64,000 bases of DNA from Halofilum ochraceum (GTDB lineage Bacteria; Pseudomonadota; Gammaproteobacteria; XJ16; Halofilaceae): positions 248,001 through 312,000 of the forward strand of contig NZ_LVEG02000005.1 in assembly GCF_001614315.2 (NCBI RefSeq), read 5' to 3'. The position numbers and the translations under genes were made by a program. Positions 37,104 to 44,301 of this stretch are shown piece by piece; the first letter of the stretch is position 1, and each line of letters begins with the position of its first letter. The notes beneath the pieces were generated by a model. It saw only the letters and a list, made by a program, of their open reading frames with translations, was not told the DNA's origin and did not search any database.

Positions 37104-38177
37104 ATGGCCGATAACGTCAACACACAGGACCTGGCGCGCTTCTCGCCACTGAGCTCACTGAGTCCGGACAATCTCAAGGAACTCAGCCGGAAAGCGCGGT
37201 ACGTGTCGGTTGCGGCCGGCCGTTACCTGTTCCGCGATGGCGAGCGCAGCGATGCCCAGCTGTTTCTCGTCAAGGGCACGGTCGAACTCCATGGCGAAAA
37301 CGGCATCGAACAGACCGTCGAGGGCGGTTCCGAACCGACGCGCAATGCCCTTGATGTGATCGGGCCCAAGGCTCGCGCCGCGCGCGCCAGCACGGATACC
37401 GTGGCACTGGCGGTCGACCGGGATCTGCTGGATCTGATGCTCACCTGGGATCAGACGGGGAGCTACCGGGTCGAGGAACTCGCGGATGCCGGGGAGGAAG
37501 ACGACGGCGACTGGATGACGCGGCTGCTGCAGACGGAATGTTTTCGCCGCATTCCTCCAGCCAACATCCAGGCGATCTTCATGCGCATGGAACCAGTCGG
37601 CTACAACGCCGGTGACGTCGTGATCCGTCAGGGCGAGTCCGGCGATTACTTCTATATCATCCGCGAGGGACGCTGCCTGGTCACCCGGGCGACGAAGGCG
37701 AAACCGGACGGTATACGCCTCGCGGAACTCGGCCAGGGTGACAGCTTCGGTGAAGAAGCACTGATCTCTGACAAGGAGCGCAACGCGACCGTCACGATGC
37801 TGACATCGGGCACGCTCATGCGTATGTCCAAGGAAGATTTCAATTCGCTGTTGACGGAGCCGTTGATCGAACGCCTCGATTTCGAATCCGCCTCCGATGT
37901 GGTCGCACACGGGGCGGGCTGGATCGACGTCCGTCTGCCGGCCGAATTCGAGAACGGCCACATCCAGTCCGCGACAAATGTGCCCCTGTTCGTACTGCGG
38001 ATGAAGGCGCAGAAGCTCGATCCGGCGCGCACCTGGGTCCTGTACTGCGATACCGGACGGCGAAGTTCCGCTGCCGCGTTTATCCTGAGCGAACGGGGAT
38101 TCGACGTGCGGGTCCTGAACAACGGACTTGCGGGTGTTCCGCCCGAGGCCATTGCGACGGAAACCTCCGCGCAGTAG
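37104..38177 (+). CDS. dual cyclic-nucleotide-binding domain and rhodanese protein
   Basis: This 357-residue soluble protein has three parts. Residues about 10-125 form a degenerate cyclic-nucleotide-binding (CNB) domain that lacks the phosphate cassette. Residues about 140-255 form a full CNB domain with GDVVIRQGESGDYFYIIREG and the phosphate-binding cassette FGEEALISDKERNATV, whose arginine is kept. Residues about 265-350 form a rhodanese domain with active-site cysteine C315 in YCDTGRRSS. There is no DNA-binding helix, so it is not a CRP-type regulator. It may couple cAMP to sulfur transfer or use the rhodanese fold for signalling. The first gene of the signalling island. Confidence 0.88.
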   Translation: MADNVNTQDLARFSPLSSLSPDNLKELSRKARYVSVAAGRYLFRDGERSDAQLFLVKGTVELHGENGIEQTVEGGSEPTRNALDVIGPKARAARASTDTVALAVDRDLLDLMLTWDQTGSYRVEELADAGEEDDGDWMTRLLQTECFRRIPPANIQAIFMRMEPVGYNAGDVVIRQGESGDYFYIIREGRCLVTRATKAKPDGIRLAELGQGDSFGEEALISDKERNATVTMLTSGTLMRMSKEDFNSLLTEPLIERLDFESASDVVAHGAGWIDVRLPAEFENGHIQSATNVPLFVLRMKAQKLDPARTWVLYCDTGRRSSAAAFILSERGFDVRVLNNGLAGVPPEAIATETSAQ

Positions 38178-38197
38178 CCGTCCCGGCCCGCTGAAAG

Positions 38198-39802
38198 TCA
38201 CTGCGCGCGCAGCAACGCGTGCGCGTCCACCTCGTCCAGTTGCTCCGGATTCAGATATTCGCGGGCATACCGCCAGTACACGCCCTCGCGGATAAACACC
38301 TCGAACAGATCCGGATCGACATGGCCATCGTCGCGCATGGTGCGCATGATCCGCAGGCATTCCGACAGCGGCTTCCCCGGCTTATACGGGCGGTCCGCCG
38401 CACTCAAGGCCTCGAATACATCCGCGATCGCCATCGCCCTTGCCGGGACCGACATCTCATCCCGCGTCAATCCGTTCGGGTAGCCCCGCCCGTCGACGCG
38501 TTCGTGATGGCCGGCTGCATATTCGGTCACGTTGCGCAGGTGATTCGGAAACGGCAACGCTTCCAGCATGTTGATGGTCGCGACGACGTGGTGCTCGATG
38601 ATCCGCCGTTCTTCGGCATTCAGCGTGCCGCGCTCGATCAGAAGGTTATTGGTTTCATCATCGTTCAACAGGGGTCTTGAGGCGCCGTCGGCATCGGTCC
38701 ACTGGCGCGCGGCGATGCGCCGGACCCGGGCGCGATCCGCGTCGCTGATCCGTTCGCCGCCTTCGTTCACTGCGCGCAGGAATGCCAGATCCGCGGCCAG
38801 TTCCGCGAGTTCACGGTCGCGCTCGGCCGCCAATGCACGCGCGTTCGAGTGGTCGTCGCGCGCCTCGGCCGCCGCGATCGGGCCCGCGGCGGTCGCCCGT
38901 ATTTCCTGCCGCAGGGCGGCGCAGCGCGCCGCGACGGTCTCGATCCGGTCGTGTACGGTTTCGAGCCGCGTCGACTTGTCCATCACATGCTCGGGGGTCG
39001 TGATCTTGCCGCAATCATGGAGCCAGCCGGCGAGCCAGAGCGCGTAGCGATCGTTCCCCGTCATCGAGAAATCGCCCAGCGGCCCTTCGGGCGTTTCGGC
39101 GGCGGCATCGGCGAGCATCATGGTCAACTCGGGAACACGCCGACAATGCGCGCCGATGTAGGGGGACTTTTCATCGATCGCCTGCGCGATGAGGCGCACG
39201 AAGGCCTCGAACAGTGCGCGCTGCTGATCCAGCAGGCGTTTGTTCGACAAGGCAATCGCCGCCTGCGAGGCAAGCGATTCGACCAGTCGCTGATCGGCGG
39301 GCTCGAACGGGACGACGCGCTCCCCGTCCATCGCGTTGATCAACTGCAGGACGCCGATCACGCTGTTTTCATGGTCACACATCGGCACCGTCAGGAGCGA
39401 CTGCGTGCGATAGCCCATGCGCCGGTCGAAGGCCCGGGTTCCGCTGAAATCGAAACCGCGTGCGTCATACGCGTCCGGGATGCTGATGGTTTCGCGGCGC
39501 AGTACCGCGTGCGTCACGACCATGCTCTCGTTGGGCTCGCCGTCGACCTCGAGCTCAAGCGCCGGAAACGGAATCGGTTCGCCGGTATTGCCGCCGAGCG
39601 CGATCCCTAGCGACCCCGTGCGCACGATCTCGAACGTGACCGTACGGTCGTCATGGACAAGATACAGCGTGCCGCCATCCGCGGCGGTGAGTTCCCGCGC
39701 GCGCTCGACAATGGTCTCGAGGAGGCGTGTATGGTCCGGCTCGCCCGACAGGGCTACCCCGATCTCATTCAGACGCTCGATTCGGTGTAGGAGGTCCCGC
39801 AC
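38198..39802 (-). CDS. GAF domain HD-GYP-type phosphodiesterase
   Basis: This 534-residue cytoplasmic protein has a GAF sensor domain (about 20-195) and an HD-GYP output domain. The HD motif HDCGK lies near residue 264 and HHERVDGRGYPNGL near 425-438. Between them lies an insert of about 100 residues that is mostly helical (starting DKSTRLETVHDRIETVAARC), known in one GAF-linked subgroup. The metal ligands look complete, so c-di-GMP hydrolysis is likely though not certain for this subgroup. The GTG start has GGGAG ahead. It converges with the rhodanese gene and is divergent from the kinase. Confidence 0.88.
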   Translation of the reverse strand: MRDLLHRIERLNEIGVALSGEPDHTRLLETIVERARELTAADGGTLYLVHDDRTVTFEIVRTGSLGIALGGNTGEPIPFPALELEVDGEPNESMVVTHAVLRRETISIPDAYDARGFDFSGTRAFDRRMGYRTQSLLTVPMCDHENSVIGVLQLINAMDGERVVPFEPADQRLVESLASQAAIALSNKRLLDQQRALFEAFVRLIAQAIDEKSPYIGAHCRRVPELTMMLADAAAETPEGPLGDFSMTGNDRYALWLAGWLHDCGKITTPEHVMDKSTRLETVHDRIETVAARCAALRQEIRATAAGPIAAAEARDDHSNARALAAERDRELAELAADLAFLRAVNEGGERISDADRARVRRIAARQWTDADGASRPLLNDDETNNLLIERGTLNAEERRIIEHHVVATINMLEALPFPNHLRNVTEYAAGHHERVDGRGYPNGLTRDEMSVPARAMAIADVFEALSAADRPYKPGKPLSECLRIMRTMRDDGHVDPDLFEVFIREGVYWRYAREYLNPEQLDEVDAHALLRAQ

Positions 39803-39965
39803 AGAATGCTCCCGGGTCGCACGACTGCACGGCGATTACGTGCTCGCGGCAGCAAGATACCACACGCCACCCCGCCCCCCCGTGTGAACGGGGTCACGCC
39901 GGGTTCTTCCGCCGCAACGCTCTTGTAGTATGATCGACCGAATTATGGCCTTGGGGGAGGCACGG

Positions 39966-42542
39966 ATGAAGGCCGGTTTCCTGAAATCCGACTGGTTCGT
40001 CGGTGTAGTGGTGAGTCTCGTGTTCGTCGCCGCATCCGGGACCGCACTTCTCCAGAGTCTGGAACGCAGCCTCTACGACTGGGGCGTCACCGGCGCGGAC
40101 GCGGAACCCAGCGATCGCATCGCGGTCATCGCGATCGACGACGAAAGTATCGCCAACCTGGGACGCTGGCCCTGGTCGCGCGACCTGCATGGCCGGATGA
40201 TCGGCAAGCTGGCCGAGGGTGGCGCGGATGCGATCGGATACACCGTCTTCTTCCTCGAGCCCCAGATCGACCCTGGACTGACCCGGATCCGCGAGCTGCT
40301 CGAGTATTATGATCAGCGCTCGATCGGGCAACTCCCGGCGATCATCGAAGATCCGGATGTCTCCCAGCAGGCGCGTGAGCGGCTGGACGGACTGCACGAA
40401 CGCCTGGCGAGCGCCGCCACGGACCTCGATACCGACCAGAAGCTCGCCCAGGCGATGGAGGCCGCCGACAACGTCGTCCTCGGCATGCCCTTCCGTCTCG
40501 GATCGCCGGTGGGCAAACCCGACAATCCGCTGCCGGAGTACGTACGCGCCAACACGATCACCAATGTCGCGGCGGCCGCGGGCCCGTTGCCCCGTTATCT
40601 CGGCCTGCCGGCCCAGCGGGCACTGTCCCCGATCGAACCGGTCGGCCCCGCCGCGGATGCGATCGGCCACCTGAACTTCAACCCCGACATCGACGGCGGG
40701 GTCCGTTCGCAGCCGCTGGTGATCGATTATTTCGACGACTATTACCCGTCACTGTCGCTGATGGTGGCGGCCCGCGGGCTGAACCTGAACGCGGAAGACA
40801 TCACGATCCGCCCCGGCCGCGGCGTGCAGCTCGGTGGGCTGGATATCGCCACGGACTCGGCCCTGCAGATGAACATGTTCTTCTATGACGACGAGGAAGG
40901 CGCCGGCACGCAATCGGCCTTCCCGGTCGACTCCTTCTACGATGTCCTGTCCGGGCGTATACCGGCAGAGAAGTACGAGAATCGCATCGTACTGGTCGGC
41001 GCCACCGCCACCGGCGTGGGCGATGCTCAGGTGACCCCGATCAGCGCCACGACCGCCCCCGTCATCACGCTGGCACATGCCGTCTCGAGCATCCTTGAAC
41101 AGGATTTCTTCCTCCGCCCGGATTGGGCCCACTGGGCCCGGATGGGGGCATTCGCGCTGATCGCCCTCTATCTCATTGTTCTGGTCCCCAGGCTGCGCGG
41201 CGGCACCGCCGCCGTGATCGGCATCATTCTCGTCGGCGGCGCGGCGGGCACCGGGTATGGACTGTTGGTCACCCAGCAGATGTGGATCCCGCTTGCGACA
41301 CCGGCCGCTCTGCTCGTGGTCGGCTACACGCTGATGATGACCAAGCGTTTCCTGGCCACCGAGCGGGGCAAGCTCCGCTCCGACGCCGAGTCCGCCGAGA
41401 GCAACCGCATGCTCGGACTCTCGTTCCAGAGTCAGGGACAGCTCGATACCGCGTTCGAGAAGTACCGCAAGTGCCCGCTCGACGACTCGATGATGGAGGT
41501 GCTCTACAACCTGGCACTGGACTACGAGCGCAAACGCCAGTTCAACAAGGCGAGCAACGTCTACGACTACATGGCGAAGCATGACGGGGACTTCCGCGAT
41601 ATCGCGACCCGTCGCAAGCGTGCGAAGAAGATGGAAGAGACCGTTGTCCTCGGTGGCGGTGGTGGTGGCGGCGACGGCACGATGGTGCTCGGCGGCGATG
41701 ACATCGAGAATCCGAAACTGGGCCGCTACGACGTCGAGAAAGAGATCGGCAAGGGCGCGATGGGCACCGTCTATCAGGGGCGGGACCCGAAGATCAATCG
41801 CGTCGTCGCCATCAAGACACTCGCGCTGTCGCAGGAATTCGAAGCGGATGAGCTCGAGGACGTTAAGGAACGTTTCTTCCGCGAAGCGGAAACGGCGGGC
41901 CGCCTGAATCACCCCAACATCGTTACGATCTACGATGCCGGCGAAGAGCACGACCTCGCCTACATATCGATGGAATACCTCAAGGGCAAGGATCTCACGC
42001 CGTGGATCAAGGCGGGCAACCTCCTGCCCCTGCGCCGCGTGCTGGAAATGGTCGCCGACTGCGCAGAGGCGCTCGCCTATGCGCATGACCACAATGTCGT
42101 GCACCGTGACGTGAAGCCGGGCAACATCATGTACGACCCCGACAGCCAGACGCTGAAAATCACCGACTTCGGAATTGCCCGTATCACCGACTCCAGCCGG
42201 ACCAAGACCGGCATGGTTCTCGGTACGCCGTCGTACATGTCTCCCGAACAGCTTGCTGGCAACAAGGTGGACGGACGCTCGGACCTCTTTTCGCTGGGCG
42301 TGATGCTGTATCAGATGGTGACCGGGAAACTCCCGTTCACGGCAGACAGCATGGCCACCCTGATGTACCGGATCGCGAACGAACCGCACACCCCGATACA
42401 CGATATCGACGACCAGCTCCCGGATTGTGTCGGTGAGATCGTTGACCGCGCAATGGAGAAGGACCCTGACACGCGTTATGCGGATGGCCGGTCGATGGCG
42501 GCCGAACTCCGCGCCTGCGCCGAGCGGATCGACAAGGGTTGA
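39966..42542 (+). CDS. CHASE2 sensor Ser/Thr protein kinase with TPR-like linker
   Basis: This 858-residue membrane kinase has one N-terminal helix, a periplasmic CHASE2 domain (about 30-385, with AVIAIDDESIANLGRWPWSRD), and three membrane helices (about 388-465). TPR-like helices follow (about 475-550), then a Gly-rich linker and a Hanks-type kinase (about 585-855). GKGAMGTVYQG, the ATP lysine in VAIKTL, HRDVKPGN, TDFGIAR and GTPSYMSPEQL are all intact, so it should be active. The linker repeats a TVVLGG/TMVLGG motif (T559 and T572), a likely autophosphorylation and FHA-docking site. ATG 39966 has GGGGGAGG ahead; an upstream ATG overlaps a TATGAT -10 box. Confidence 0.92.
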   Translation: MKAGFLKSDWFVGVVVSLVFVAASGTALLQSLERSLYDWGVTGADAEPSDRIAVIAIDDESIANLGRWPWSRDLHGRMIGKLAEGGADAIGYTVFFLEPQIDPGLTRIRELLEYYDQRSIGQLPAIIEDPDVSQQARERLDGLHERLASAATDLDTDQKLAQAMEAADNVVLGMPFRLGSPVGKPDNPLPEYVRANTITNVAAAAGPLPRYLGLPAQRALSPIEPVGPAADAIGHLNFNPDIDGGVRSQPLVIDYFDDYYPSLSLMVAARGLNLNAEDITIRPGRGVQLGGLDIATDSALQMNMFFYDDEEGAGTQSAFPVDSFYDVLSGRIPAEKYENRIVLVGATATGVGDAQVTPISATTAPVITLAHAVSSILEQDFFLRPDWAHWARMGAFALIALYLIVLVPRLRGGTAAVIGIILVGGAAGTGYGLLVTQQMWIPLATPAALLVVGYTLMMTKRFLATERGKLRSDAESAESNRMLGLSFQSQGQLDTAFEKYRKCPLDDSMMEVLYNLALDYERKRQFNKASNVYDYMAKHDGDFRDIATRRKRAKKMEETVVLGGGGGGGDGTMVLGGDDIENPKLGRYDVEKEIGKGAMGTVYQGRDPKINRVVAIKTLALSQEFEADELEDVKERFFREAETAGRLNHPNIVTIYDAGEEHDLAYISMEYLKGKDLTPWIKAGNLLPLRRVLEMVADCAEALAYAHDHNVVHRDVKPGNIMYDPDSQTLKITDFGIARITDSSRTKTGMVLGTPSYMSPEQLAGNKVDGRSDLFSLGVMLYQMVTGKLPFTADSMATLMYRIANEPHTPIHDIDDQLPDCVGEIVDRAMEKDPDTRYADGRSMAAELRACAERIDKG

Positions 42543-42547
42543 TCGGC

Positions 42548-43384
42548 ATGCCTGGCCGGCGTGTGGATCTCAGCCCGATGCTCGCGTTTGCCGAGCGCAG
42601 CGATACCGGGCGCAAGCGTCCGCACAACGAGGATCGTGTCGCTGCCGATCCACCCCGAGGCATCGCGGTGCTGGCGGACGGCATGGGCGGGCACAAAGGC
42701 GGCGAGATTGCGAGCGCGCTCGCCGTGGAAACGGTGACGCGCGAACTGGCGAACCGCCTGCCGGCGGTTGGCACCGAATCGCCCGACGACGAGGCCTACG
42801 CCCCGGAAAGCCTGCTCGCCCGCGACGTGGTCAACGAAGCGAACACGATCGTCTACGAGACCGCGCGCACGCAGCCGCAGTACGAAGGCATGGGGACGAC
42901 GCTGGTCGTTGCTCTCTTCTACGACGACCGGCTGACTCTCGCCCACGTCGGCGATTCCCGTGCCTACCGGTTGCGTAACGGCAGGCTCGAACAGCTGACA
43001 CGCGACCACACGCTGATGCAGGAACTGATTGATCGCGGCTTCTACACGCCGGAAGAGGCCCGCGCATCACTCAACCGCAACATCGTCACGCGGGCCCTCG
43101 GGATCGAGGAATCGGTCAATGCGGATCTGCAGGAGGAAATCGCGCTCCCCGGCGACCTCTACCTGCTCTGCTCCGATGGCCTCAACGACATGGTTGACGA
43201 CGAGACCATTCGCTTAACCCTTGATAAGTTTGGTGATAATCTCGAAGCTGCCGCTGACGGTCTTATCGAGGAAGCAAATGGAAATGGCGGCCAGGACAAC
43301 GTATCGGTCGTACTTGCACGCGTTCTGCAGCCGTTTCCAGGTCGCCGCAGCTGGTTCCGGCGTTTTGTCGACTGGTTCCAGTGA
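42548..43384 (+). CDS. PP2C-family Ser/Thr phosphatase
   Basis: This 278-residue soluble PP2C (Stp1-like) phosphatase is the likely opponent of the upstream kinase. Metal ligands are in TGRKRPHNEDRVA, LADGMGGHKGGEIAS, LCSDGLNDMVDD and GGQDNVSVVL, with HVGDSRAYRLR in the middle; the set is complete. The ATG at 42548 lies 5 bases after the kinase stop. A short basic, aromatic C-terminal tail (RRSWFRRFVDWFQ) could associate with the membrane. Operon context with the kinase and FHA gene supports the role. Confidence 0.93.
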   Translation: MPGRRVDLSPMLAFAERSDTGRKRPHNEDRVAADPPRGIAVLADGMGGHKGGEIASALAVETVTRELANRLPAVGTESPDDEAYAPESLLARDVVNEANTIVYETARTQPQYEGMGTTLVVALFYDDRLTLAHVGDSRAYRLRNGRLEQLTRDHTLMQELIDRGFYTPEEARASLNRNIVTRALGIEESVNADLQEEIALPGDLYLLCSDGLNDMVDDETIRLTLDKFGDNLEAAADGLIEEANGNGGQDNVSVVLARVLQPFPGRRSWFRRFVDWFQ

Positions 43385-43459
43385 GGAACGCGCCATGCCC
43401 CGAGAAGAAACGCGCCCCCCAGTCACACCGCTAAACAGTCGCCCCCGGACGCATACACC

Positions 43460-44176
43460 ATGGCCAAGCTGACGCTCTCGTTCAATGATCAGGTCGTTGC
43501 CGAGTATGAACTCGACAAGGAACAGATGACGATCGGTCGCAAGGCGGACAATGACATCCAGATCGACAATCTGGCCGTCAGTGGCCACCACGCCCGGATT
43601 CTGACGATCCTCAATGATTCATTCCTCGAGGATCAGAACAGCACGAACGGTACGTACGTCAACGGGTCGCAGATCCGCAAGCATGCGCTCCAGGATGGCG
43701 ACGCGATCATGATCGGCAAACACCTGTTGACCTACTCCAACGAGGCGGCGTCCCGGGGTGGCGAAAACGATTTCGAGCGCACGATGGTGATCCGTCCGGA
43801 CACCAAGGGCATGCCGGAAAACACGGGCAGCGCATCGGTCGATCGATCGGTAGAGGCGCTTGGACAGCAGATCGCCGCCGAATCCGACCGATCCGTCGAA
43901 GAGGCGGCGGGCCGGGCCCACGTCCGCGTCATCAGCGGCGCCAATGCGGGCCGAGAACTCGAACTCAAGAAAGCCCTGACGACACTCGGCAAGCCGGGCG
44001 TACAGGTTGCCGCGATCACGCGGCGCGCCCAGGGCTACTTCCTGATCGAAATCGAAGCGAAGGACGGTGGACATCCAACCGTCGATGGACAGCAGGTGGG
44101 CAGCGAAGCCATTCGCCTCGAAAACGAATCCGTGATCGAAGTCGCCGGGGTCAAGATGGAGTTCCTCGTCTCCTGA
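43460..44176 (+). CDS. FHA domain protein
   Basis: This 238-residue protein has an N-terminal FHA domain (about 1-95) with IGRKADNDIQIDNLAVSGHHARI and EDQNSTNGTYVNG, the residues that bind phosphothreonine. A linker carries ERTMVIRP with T108. The C-terminal half (about 150-238) has an FHA-like strand pattern (GRELELKKALTTLGKPGVQVAAI, HPTVDGQQV) without the canonical Ser/His motif, perhaps a degenerate second FHA domain. T108-M-V-I echoes the TMVL motif of the upstream kinase. It is probably the effector of the kinase/phosphatase pair. Confidence 0.9.
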   Translation: MAKLTLSFNDQVVAEYELDKEQMTIGRKADNDIQIDNLAVSGHHARILTILNDSFLEDQNSTNGTYVNGSQIRKHALQDGDAIMIGKHLLTYSNEAASRGGENDFERTMVIRPDTKGMPENTGSASVDRSVEALGQQIAAESDRSVEEAAGRAHVRVISGANAGRELELKKALTTLGKPGVQVAAITRRAQGYFLIEIEAKDGGHPTVDGQQVGSEAIRLENESVIEVAGVKMEFLVS

Positions 44177-44301
44177 ACCCGGGAGCCTGGCCGAGAAACC
44201 CGTAGCCTGGTGCGCGCGGCGCACGCACGGCGTTTCCGGCCATGTCAGAGCCCGAGTCACATCTTCGAGCGCAGCGAACCTGATCCGCGGACGGCGCAAT
44301 C

